Shown: in pieces, positions 23,912-30,197 of the stretch
Layout: every line of letters starts with the position of its first letter
Numbering within the stretch: the stretch's first letter is position 1
Assembly: GCA_964624955.1 (NCBI GenBank)
Contig: CAZUZF010000004.1
Coordinates: forward strand, 1-34,842
From: JACQHJ01 sp964624955
Lineage (GTDB): Bacteria; Patescibacteriota; Microgenomatia; Levybacterales; UBA12049
Reading direction: 5' to 3'
DNA: 34,842 nucleotides
Position numbers and translations under genes: made by a program
Notes under the pieces: generated by a model
The model's database searches: none
The model's input: only the letters and a program-made list of their open reading frames with translations
Told to the model about the DNA's origin: nothing

Positions 23912-24400
23912 TTAGGTTCTTTTCCACTCGCTTTTTATGCCCTTAATCTTATTCTCAGCCATAACTAATTCATCGTAGATACCATCAATAAGGTCATATC
24001 TTCTAGCTTCCTCTAAAGAAACCCAAGCATAGCTATCAGTTTCACCTTCTTGTAATTTAACATTACCAGAAACATAATCTGCCTTACAGGAAATGACCAA
24101 AGATGGATTTCCATCTGCGTGGACAGTAGCAAGACTTGTAACATATTCAATGTTTTTTATTTCCAAGCCAACCTCTTCCTTCACTTCTCTTCTCAAAACT
24201 TTTTCCAATACGTTATACCAGTAAAATTCGGTATCTTTTGGTAGTTTTATATAATCTTCGATTTCCAAGTGGCCTCCTGGAACTGTCCATAATCCAGGAA
24301 ACCTCTTCTTGGTTTTCGAACGTCTAGTTATTAAATACTTGCCATTCTTAACTATTATGGCGGTGATAACTATTTCGTGTAGTAATTTATTAGTGCCCAT
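23912..24400 (-). CDS. Nudix hydrolase with an enlarged Nudix loop, 162 aa
   Basis: MutT-like fold: 'AIIVKNGKYLITRRSKTKKRFPGLWTVPGGHLE' leads into the Nudix region, and the catalytic helix 'LRREVKEEVGLEI' follows. Between 'GGHLE' and 'RREVKEEVG' there are about 23 residues ('IEDYIKLPKDTEFYWYNVLE...') instead of the usual dozen, so the loop carries an insertion. The metal-binding Glu residues remain. C-terminal 'GETDSYAWVSLEEARRYDLIDGIYDEL' is typical. Substrate unknown. The start is the ATG at 24400; a poor -10 (CATAAA) lies 6 bases upstream. Confidence 0.88.
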   Translation of the reverse strand: MGTNKLLHEIVITAIIVKNGKYLITRRSKTKKRFPGLWTVPGGHLEIEDYIKLPKDTEFYWYNVLEKVLRREVKEEVGLEIKNIEYVTSLATVHADGNPSLVISCKADYVSGNVKLQEGETDSYAWVSLEEARRYDLIDGIYDELVMAENKIKGIKSEWKRT

Positions 24401-24437
24401 TGTTTATTTATGTGACTTTATGTAGATATTTATCAAT

Positions 24438-24512
<75 letters not shown>

Positions 24513-24612
24513 NNNNNNNNNNNNNNNNNNNNNNNNNNNNNNNNNNNNNNNNNNNNNNNNNNNNNNNNNNNNNNNNNNNNNNNNNNNNNNNNNNNNNNNN
24601 NNNNNNNNNNNN
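24513..24612. other. Scaffold gap of exactly 100 N
   Basis: One hundred N between tRNA-Gly and the riboflavin kinase coding sequence, probably a placeholder. About 550 bases of a normal ribF would have to lie here or be absent. Confidence 0.99.
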
Positions 24613-24949
24613 GGGAAGTAAAAGAGGAAAATTACTTGGTTTTCCAACAGCAAACATTTCCTTACATAAAAAAATTAAGCAAGGAATATATGTATCTCAT
24701 ACAAAATTTTCTAAAGAGATTTATCCTTCTGTTACTTTTATAGGAAACGCAACCACATTCAATGAAAAAGAAATTAAAGCAGAAACCTATATCTTAGATT
24801 TCAACAAAAACCTTTATGGAAAATATATATCTATTAAGCTTTTAAAAAAACTAAGGGGAAATGTTAAATTTAAATCACAAAAGGAATTGATAAGGCAGAT
24901 AAATAAAGATATCAAAAATACAAAAGAATATTTTTTTAACAATGGTTGA
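24613..24949 (+). CDS. ribF: Riboflavin kinase domain of RibF (5' part lost in gap)
   Basis: Starts directly after the gap in frame 'GSKRGKLLGFPTANISLHKK', the ATP/FMN-binding entry motif of flavokinase (normally preceded by a glycine-rich segment). 'QGIYVSHTKF', 'YPSVTFIGNATTFNEKEIKAETYILDFNKNLYGKYISIKLLKKLRGNVKFKSQKELIRQINKDI' follow, matching the RibF C-terminus, which phosphorylates riboflavin to FMN. Whether the N-terminal FAD synthetase domain exists cannot be seen; a stand-alone kinase is possible. It overlaps purD by 8 bases. Confidence 0.85.
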
Positions 24950-26252
24950 ACGAAGACTTGAAGTTTTAGGCCACGTGGGAGACAGAAGAATAAGAGTTAT
25001 TGGATCAGGATTTAGGGAACATGCTTTATTGCTTCTGGCAAGACGATCTCCCCAAGTTGCATATATTGATATAACTCCGGGAAGCGGTGGAACAACTCCT
25101 TATAACGTCAATATTTCCGTTAACGATATTGAATCACAAGTAAAAGATGCAAAAGCCAAACGTATTGATACTGTTATTGTTGGCCCGGAAGAACCACTTG
25201 CGCTTGGGATTAGGGATAGGATGAATGCATTAGGGCTTGACGTCTTTGGTCCTACGGCGGCAGAAGCTCGAATTGAGTCAAGAAAGTGGTATGCAATTGG
25301 GTTAATGGAAGCTTGCGGTGTACCTCATCCACAAACATTTGCTTTTTATGATGAAACTAGTGCAAGAAAAAATGTAAGAGGCCGTTTCGCAGATGTTGTT
25401 ATAAAAGAAGATGGCTTAAGAGCGGGAAAAGGAGTTCATGTACCCGACTCTCAAGATGAAGCATACATAGCAATAGAAATTGCATTTAAAAAACGCAAAG
25501 GTAATAATGAACCCGTATTGGTACAAGATAGAGTCAACGATGCAACAGAAGCAACTTTTATGGCAGTTGTTGACGGCGAACACATTATTCCACTACTTTC
25601 TTCACAGGATTATAAAAGAATTGGAGACGGTGATACGGGTCCAAATACCGGAGGAATGGGCGGATTTTCTCCAACACCTATTTTAACTCCCAAAATAAGC
25701 AATAGGATTATGCAAGAAATTATGTTTCCGATAGTGTCTGAAATGAGAAAAAGAGGATTGAACTATAAAGGCATTTTATATGCAGGCTTGATGATAGATA
25801 AAGACGGAAATCCTATTGTGATTGAATTTAACTGCAGGGCAGGAGATCCCGAATTTCCAATAGTCTCAACTCTTTTTGATAAAGATTTAGATTTTATAAA
25901 TGTAATAGATGCTGTAAGAGATGGCACATTAACAAGCAATCATATTAGATTTTTAGAAAATAGGGTTGCGCTTGGTATAGTAACTGCATCTGAAGGATAT
26001 CCAAACAACCCCATCATAGGACGGGAAATAAGTGGGCTTGGCCAAGTATTAGATGAAGATTCTTTTCTTTTTCATGCGGGTACAAGACGCAGTGATAATC
26101 ATTTCGAAACAAGCGGAGGAAGAGTTGCGCTTGGAGTAGGACGGGGAGAAAACTTTAGAGATGCAAAAGAAAGAGCTACTAACGTTATTAATCAAGTAAT
26201 TTTTGTGGGAAAACAACAACGGGACGATATAGGAAATTCTGTTATTAGTTGA
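24942..26252 (+). CDS. purD: Phosphoribosylamine-glycine ligase (GAR synthetase)
   Basis: ATP-grasp enzyme for the second step of purine synthesis, 436 aa, normal length. Family blocks: 'IRVIGSGFREHALLLLARRS' (usually GSGGREHAL), 'ITPGSGGT', 'DTVIVGPEEPLALGI', 'VVIKEDGLRAGKGV', 'RIGDGDTGPNTGGMGGFSPTP' and the metal-binding 'VIEFNCRAGDPEF'. Several normally invariant positions differ (Gly to Phe in REHAL, Val-Arg-Phe to Cys-Arg-Ala before GDPE), so this is a divergent PurD and its activity should not be assumed. No other early purine gene lies in the window. The ATG at 24942 is inside the ribF 3' end. Confidence 0.9.
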   Translation: MVERRLEVLGHVGDRRIRVIGSGFREHALLLLARRSPQVAYIDITPGSGGTTPYNVNISVNDIESQVKDAKAKRIDTVIVGPEEPLALGIRDRMNALGLDVFGPTAAEARIESRKWYAIGLMEACGVPHPQTFAFYDETSARKNVRGRFADVVIKEDGLRAGKGVHVPDSQDEAYIAIEIAFKKRKGNNEPVLVQDRVNDATEATFMAVVDGEHIIPLLSSQDYKRIGDGDTGPNTGGMGGFSPTPILTPKISNRIMQEIMFPIVSEMRKRGLNYKGILYAGLMIDKDGNPIVIEFNCRAGDPEFPIVSTLFDKDLDFINVIDAVRDGTLTSNHIRFLENRVALGIVTASEGYPNNPIIGREISGLGQVLDEDSFLFHAGTRRSDNHFETSGGRVALGVGRGENFRDAKERATNVINQVIFVGKQQRDDIGNSVIS

Positions 26253-26264
26253 GAAAGTATGTTG

Positions 26265-26337
26265 TCGGGGTGAGCCGACTCGAACGGCTGACCTCACGGT
26301 CCCAAACCGCGCATTCTACCAACTGAACTACACCCCG
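26265..26337 (-). tRNA. tRNA-Pro (TGG)
   Basis: Acceptor CGGGGTG/CACCCCG, A discriminator, loop TTTGGGA (anticodon TGG), T-arm CGTTCGAGTCG. No encoded CCA (next bases are CAA). Confidence 0.95.
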
Positions 26338-26342
26338 CAGTG

Positions 26343-26427
26343 TGCCCAGAGAGAGACTCGAACTCTCACGCCCCAAAAAGGGCAACAGCTCTTAAGGCTG
26401 CACTGTCTACCATTCCAGCACCTGGGC
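26343..26427 (-). tRNA. tRNA-Leu (TAA)
   Basis: 85 nt with a long variable arm (GCCC/GGGC). Acceptor GCCCAGG/TCTGGGC, loop CTTAAGA (anticodon TAA). No encoded CCA (next bases are CAC). Five bases upstream of tRNA-Pro on the same strand. Confidence 0.95.
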
Positions 26428-26477
26428 ACGTCAAGACTCGGCCAAGCAAATGCTTGGGCAACGGTCGAGACTGACGT
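26428..26477 (-). repeat. Long imperfect hairpin abutting the tRNA-Leu 5' end
   Basis: Three nested stems: ACGTCA/TGACGT (26428-26433 with 26472-26477), CTCG/CGAG, and CCAAGCA/TGCTTGG (26442-26448 with 26451-26457) with a 2-base loop. It touches the first tRNA base, so in the precursor it would stack directly on the acceptor stem. It lies about 40 bases past the carboxypeptidase stop. No T-run. Confidence 0.5.
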
Positions 26478-26515
26478 ACTCTAATTTTACCTTAGAAAGC
26501 CTCTTTTTACAACTT

Positions 26516-27481
26516 TTAAATATGTGGTGGAGGAGTAATACCAATTGATTTTAGAGAATAATCAAGTAAATCTTTCATTTCCTGTCTTCTGTTTTCGCTG
26601 CCCAAGATCACACCAATAATTTTATGTCCCTGGTAGTCTAAATAGGTAACAAGACAAAGACCAGCTTCTGGTGTATAGCCTGTCTTTACTCCTTTAACCC
26701 CTGGGTAGCTTGAGATAAGGTTTGTTTCATTTTCCAAGTAATATTGTTTATGCGTTAGGGTTTTTTCAATTTGTTTGGTAAATGTTTGGACTACTTCGGA
26801 AAACAAGGGGAAATTTGTTAGGCCGTAATGGGTTATAACAACCAGATCATAGGCTGTTGTATATTGGCTTCCGTCTCCTTCGAGTCCGCTTGGGTTTGTA
26901 AAGTTGGTGTCTTTTAGACCCAGTGCTTTTGCCTTATTATTCATAGCCATTATAAATTTTTCTCTTCCCCCTTGGAAATTAGCAGCAAGTACTTCTGCTG
27001 CATCGTTTCCAGAAGGAAGAATAAGACCATATAATAGCTCCTTAAGCGAAAGGATTTCTCCTACTTCTAACCCCATTGAGTTTTCTCCAATCAGATTTTC
27101 TTTGGTTACCAAATACTTATCATCTTTTTTAGGATTCTCAAGAGCAACAATTGCTGTCATTATCTTTGTTAATGATGCCATAGGAAGTCTTTCTTTAGAA
27201 TTTTTCTCATACAACACTTTTTTTGTATTTATATCAAAGATAAAAGCAGATTTTGCGCTAATTTCTGGTTTTTCAAGTTTTGATAAAATAAAATCATTTA
27301 AGGAGGGAAACCATAAAGATAGACCTGCAACCTGTTTATTTGTAATTCTACTTAGAAAATCTGGAACAGGGGAGAGAATTGAATATTTTTGATCATTTCC
27401 TTGGGTACTTAAGGCAAGATATAAAAATGCTAAAAATATTAAAACTAATATAAGACAAAGAACAAATATAATTTTCCTCAC
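26516..27481 (-). CDS. D-alanyl-D-alanine carboxypeptidase (DacA/PBP5-like)
   Basis: 321 residues. An N-terminal membrane anchor (4-25) is followed by a penicillin-binding S11 peptidase domain. Motifs in order are SLTK ('MASLTKIMTAIVALE', near residue 104), SGN ('GLILPSGNDAAEVLA') and KTG ('GVKGVKTGYTPEAGLCLVTY'). It trims the terminal D-Ala from peptidoglycan stem peptides outside the membrane. The C-terminal PBP5 domain is absent and the protein ends 'ITPPPHI'. The anchor is N-terminal, unlike the C-terminal amphipathic helix of E. coli PBP5. The start is GTG at 27481, 7 bases after an extended -10 (TGT-TAAAAT). Confidence 0.92.
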   Translation of the reverse strand: MRKIIFVLCLILVLIFLAFLYLALSTQGNDQKYSILSPVPDFLSRITNKQVAGLSLWFPSLNDFILSKLEKPEISAKSAFIFDINTKKVLYEKNSKERLPMASLTKIMTAIVALENPKKDDKYLVTKENLIGENSMGLEVGEILSLKELLYGLILPSGNDAAEVLAANFQGGREKFIMAMNNKAKALGLKDTNFTNPSGLEGDGSQYTTAYDLVVITHYGLTNFPLFSEVVQTFTKQIEKTLTHKQYYLENETNLISSYPGVKGVKTGYTPEAGLCLVTYLDYQGHKIIGVILGSENRRQEMKDLLDYSLKSIGITPPPHI

Positions 27482-27521
27482 AAATTATATTTTAACAAAA
27501 ATAGACCTAATTGAGTATAGC

Positions 27522-27550
27522 TTGACTATTTAATGTTTGCGCAATATACT
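27522..27550 (+). promoter_or_regulatory. Promoter that fixes the start of the 102-aa gene
   Basis: TTGACT (27522-27527), 17 bp, TATACT (27545-27550), 6 bases to ATG 27557. An upstream in-frame ATG (27533) lies between the two hexamers and cannot be on the transcript. Confidence 0.72.
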
Positions 27551-27556
27551 GCGGGC

Positions 27557-27865
27557 ATGGATAGAATATTTGGAAAAAGAGCAAAAGCTATTGCAGCAGA
27601 AATTAGTGTAGCGGGTACACTGGGAGCAATTGCCAACATTGACAGAACTTATCATCCATCTATTTTAGAAGAGGTAAGTTCTGCAATAGACGTTGTTAGA
27701 CTTGAAGTTAACCCAATTAAAACTGGACATTTAATAGCCAGAACCGTAAGTCTTAATGAACCTTTAGTCTTGGGAGGAATAGGAGCTTTAACAGCAGTTT
27801 TGGTATATAGCGCAGAAAAACGTAAGAAAACCCTAAGGAAGCCTCAATTGCCACGAACAGGATAA
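27557..27865 (+). CDS. Small unknown protein with one C-terminal membrane helix, 102 aa
   Basis: No family recognised. An N-terminal basic stretch ('MDRIFGKRAKAIAAEIS') and a mixed middle are followed by one hydrophobic helix near residues 71-86 ('VLGGIGALTAVLVYSA'). The tail is strongly basic ('EKRKKTLRKPQLPRTG'). A tail-anchored or single-span membrane protein facing the cytoplasm at its C-terminus is likely. The start was moved to 27557 on promoter evidence. Confidence 0.6.
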   Translation: MDRIFGKRAKAIAAEISVAGTLGAIANIDRTYHPSILEEVSSAIDVVRLEVNPIKTGHLIARTVSLNEPLVLGGIGALTAVLVYSAEKRKKTLRKPQLPRTG

Positions 27866-27929
27866 TTTGATATCATACACATATTAACCCCTAATTGACA
27901 TATTATAATGCCAAATTTAGAGGCTTAAG

Positions 27930-27938
27930 AGGGGGTGA
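27930..27938 (+). promoter_or_regulatory. Shine-Dalgarno of the EF-like gene
   Basis: AGGGGGTGA, 5 bases before TTG 27944. Because the GTG at 27935 is part of this site, TTG is the better start. A TATAAT at 27904-27909 is the likely -10. Confidence 0.65.
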
Positions 27939-27943
27939 GAACA

Positions 27944-28195
27944 TTGGCAGATAAAGATTTAATAGGAAAAGTTAATCATTACTACGATAAAATTGGGGTC
28001 GCTGTTTTAGATCTTAAAAAGGCTTTAAAGGTGGGGGACAGAGTGAAGTTTGTTCATGGAGATAACAGTTTTGAGCAAACAGTTGAATCAATGCAGCTAG
28101 AGCATGCTCCAATAGAAGAGGGCAAAAAAGGACAGGAAGTTGCTGTAAAAGTAAATAGTGAAGCAAAATCAGGAACACTAGTTTATCTTGCATAA
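27944..28195 (+). CDS. EF-Tu domain-2-like small protein (translation elongation factor-like)
   Basis: 83 residues from the TTG at 27944. 'DLIGKVNHYYDKIGVAVLDLKKALKVGDRVKFVHGDNSFEQTVESMQLEHAPIEEGKKGQEVAVKV' has the beta-barrel pattern of EF-Tu/IF2 domain 2 without any GTPase domain. Stand-alone proteins of this type are known in archaea and CPR bacteria; their function is not established. It lies only 5 bases upstream of tRNA-Gln and may be co-transcribed with it. The recombinase ORF reads through its last 13 bases on the other strand. Confidence 0.78.
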   Translation: MADKDLIGKVNHYYDKIGVAVLDLKKALKVGDRVKFVHGDNSFEQTVESMQLEHAPIEEGKKGQEVAVKVNSEAKSGTLVYLA

Positions 28196-29745
28196 TAAAT
28201 TGCCGAGTCGTCTAACGGCAGGACGTCTCCCTTTGGAGGAGAATATTCTTGGTTCGAATCCAAGCTCGGCAGCAAGTTTGAAGAAGAGAGCCCCGAATTT
28301 TCAGCGAGGGCGCCAAATCCGGCCTTTTTGAAATCAGCCGACAGTCGCCGATTAAGTAAAAAGAAGTTCGAGCCGACAGTTTTTGCGAAGAATGCTAATT
28401 CTTCGGTTGTATTTTTTGCCCGCGCGATTTTTCCGCACTGCAGTGCTGTATTTACGAATTCCTGAAAAGGTTCGAGCCATTCAACTCCGTTTGTAGAAAT
28501 ATCCTTAATTTTAGAGCTAAGAACAGTCTTTGTGTCAATAAGTTCGTTCTTTTTCTTTTGGTAATCTTCTGGTGAAATAACTTTGTCTAAGTAACCATCG
28601 AGAAGCCTCTCTAGTTTTTCGTCAGTGTCTTTAACTTTGGTTTTATAATCCAATGTAACGCTTGATGATTGTTGCTTTTCTTTGTTTACATCTTTTTGCG
28701 CCCATTCAAGAAACTTTTTGGCGGCGAATTGGGGTAAAGAAGCTTGCAAAATAATATCCCTTACTTGTTTTTCAATTTCTTCACTACTAATATACTTTTG
28801 TAAGCACGTACCTTTCTTCTTAGAACAGCGATAATAAACGTATTCAACTATTCGATTAGTCCTTTTATAAATCTTAGTGTGTTTTTCGGCAGTAATCATA
28901 GAGCCACACTCGCCGCATTTAATCATTCCCAAAAAATTAAATAAATGTTTGTTGTTTTTAACCTTTCTTGCTTTTAATTTAACTATTTCCTGGCATTTAT
29001 CAAAAAGTTTTTTGGAAATTAGGGGCGGGTGGCTTCCTTCGTATAATTCGCCGCAAAATTTCATCAAGCCATAATAAAAGTGGTCGGTTAAAATCTTTTT
29101 TACTTTATCTAAATGAAGTTCGTGGCCTGATTTATTGAAAATTTTGTTTTGGGAGAAAAATTTGCGGATGTCAGCGTAACCATAAGCGCCGGTTGAGTAA
29201 AGTTGAAAAACCTTTTTAACAAACCTTGCCCGTTTTTTATCAACTTCAATTTTCTTATTGATATTTAAGTAACCAAAAGGCGCTTGGTTAGGCCATTCAC
29301 CACGTCTTAATTTTTGTCTGTTTCCTCTTTTGACATTTTCTGAAAGATTATCTACATAATACTTGGACTGGCCAAAGGCGATTGAAAGCATAAATTTTCC
29401 TTGTGGCGTATTTTCAAACCAAAAAGAGGGGAATTTTAAATCCAAAAGCTTTCCAGTATCTAGTAAATAGATAATCTTTCCGCCGTCAATAGAGTTTCTG
29501 GCTAATCTATCAGGATGCCAAGAAATAATTCCGTTTGCCTCACCGTTTTCTACCATTTCCAAAACTTGAGCAAATTTTACCCTGCCCGGCTCTTTAGCAG
29601 TTTTACTTTCTGTAATAAAAGATACAATTTTCAAATTTTCTTTTGTGGCGAATTCCTCAAGTTCAGCAATTTGCGCTTCAATAGATAAAATCTGCCTGTC
29701 CGGCTCGTCTGTGGATTTCCTGCAGTATGCTATGTATTTAATCAT
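28183..29745 (-). CDS. Large serine recombinase (site-specific integrase)
   Basis: 520 aa in the integrated form. Resolvase domain at the N-terminus ('YIAYCRKSTDEPDRQILSIEAQIAEL', nucleophilic Ser near residue 11; 'IISWHPDRLARNSIDGG'). The recombinase domain follows ('GEWPNQAPFGYLNINKKIEVDKKRARFVKKVFQLYSTG'). A zinc ribbon comes next ('GMIKCGECGSMITA...YYRCSKKKGTCLQKYISSEEIEKQV'), and a coiled coil near 370-415 completes the standard large serine integrase. The last 28 residues are read from the antisense of tRNA-Gln and chromosome. In the circular form the frame would instead run through the right arm and end 12 residues after the shared Leu-Leu, giving 504 aa. The start is ATG 29745; no strong promoter box was seen. 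Confidence 0.95.
   Translation of the reverse strand: MIKYIAYCRKSTDEPDRQILSIEAQIAELEEFATKENLKIVSFITESKTAKEPGRVKFAQVLEMVENGEANGIISWHPDRLARNSIDGGKIIYLLDTGKLLDLKFPSFWFENTPQGKFMLSIAFGQSKYYVDNLSENVKRGNRQKLRRGEWPNQAPFGYLNINKKIEVDKKRARFVKKVFQLYSTGAYGYADIRKFFSQNKIFNKSGHELHLDKVKKILTDHFYYGLMKFCGELYEGSHPPLISKKLFDKCQEIVKLKARKVKNNKHLFNFLGMIKCGECGSMITAEKHTKIYKRTNRIVEYVYYRCSKKKGTCLQKYISSEEIEKQVRDIILQASLPQFAAKKFLEWAQKDVNKEKQQSSSVTLDYKTKVKDTDEKLERLLDGYLDKVISPEDYQKKKNELIDTKTVLSSKIKDISTNGVEWLEPFQEFVNTALQCGKIARAKNTTEELAFFAKTVGSNFFLLNRRLSADFKKAGFGALAENSGLSSSNLLPSLDSNQEYSPPKGDVLPLDDSAIYYAR
28201..28272 (+). tRNA. tRNA-Gln (TTG), target of the mobile element
   Basis: Acceptor TGCCGAG/CTCGGCA, G discriminator, stem TCTCC/GGAGA around CTTTGGA (anticodon TTG), T-arm GGTTCGAATCC. 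No encoded CCA (next bases are CAA). Its last three bases are part of the 5-bp CAGCA core at which the element inserted, so the gene stays intact on the left side. Confidence 0.96.
28270..28351 (+). repeat. Left end of the element (attL arm), 82 bp
   Basis: Perfect inverted copy of 29786-29867. It begins with CAGCA at the tRNA-Gln 3' end and lies within the recombinase 3' coding sequence. Confidence 0.92.
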
Positions 29746-29755
29746 ACCTATTCTT

Positions 29756-30004
29756 AAATTTTTGCGTTTTTCTCTTCGTTTTCTTTCGGCGACTGTCGGC
29801 TGATTTCAAAAAGGCCGGATTTGGCGCCCTCGCTGAAAATTCGGGGCTCTCTTCTTCAAACTTGCTGGCTACTTACGAAAAATGTCGAACTTCCTTTCTT
29901 AAGTAGTCGCTTCGTTCCTACTATCTTAGAGCTCGGCTGACGCCTCGCTCTAAAAACTGTCGGCTCGTTTCCAAATCGTCTTTGGAAGAAAAACGCAAAA
30001 ATTT
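29756..30004. repeat. Short outer inverted repeat flanking the internal attP
   Basis: AAATTTTTGCGTTTTTC (29756-29772) pairs perfectly with 29988-30004, on the other side of the internal attP. A further 16-bp stretch of recombinase coding sequence (28369-28384) recurs inverted at 29952-29967. The right flank of the attP therefore looks like a degenerate inverted duplicate of the recombinase ends. Confidence 0.6.
29786..29951 (-). repeat. Internal inverted copy of the element's attP (166 bp)
   Basis: 29786-29867 is the perfect reverse complement of the left end (28270-28351), and 29863-29951 is the perfect reverse complement of the right end (34635-34723). The two overlap in TGCTG (29863-29867), the complement of the CAGCA core. 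This is the sequence expected for the circle junction. It lies 40 bp upstream of the recombinase start. Confidence 0.92.
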
Positions 30005-30015
30005 TAAAGTACTCA

Positions 30016-30097
30016 AATGGCCGCTCTAGTTGTGTTCAAACCCTTTCGGATCTGTCTAGAACGGCCATTAAAAAACCGAAAGGGAAAGTTTGAACAC
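30016..30097. repeat. Interleaved inverted repeats (pseudoknot-like order)
   Basis: Two inverted repeats alternate. AATGGCCGCTCTAG (30016-30029) pairs with 30056-30069 at 13 of 14 positions. GTGTTCAAACCCTTTCGG (30032-30049) pairs with 30076-30097 along all 18 positions, with a 4-base bulge. Arm order is a-b-a'-b', so they cannot both form simple hairpins. The rest of 29952-30197 is non-coding and includes an orphan AAAGGAGG (30118-30125) with no gene after it. Confidence 0.8.
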
Positions 30098-30197
30098 GCT
30101 TTTAGTATAGATCGGTTAAAGGAGGATTTTCAACTACAACTTTCTATGTCAAAAAATTAATGGGAAACGTAAGTTTAATCTAAAAAAATAAAAATTC

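Noticed and set aside
27533..27556. Upstream ATG start for the 102-aa protein
   Set aside because: It lies between the -35 and -10 hexamers, upstream of any plausible transcript start.
28183..28272. C-terminal 'SLDSNQEYSPP' tail as a conserved recombinase domain
   Set aside because: It is the antisense translation of tRNA-Gln and flanking DNA, present only because of the insertion.
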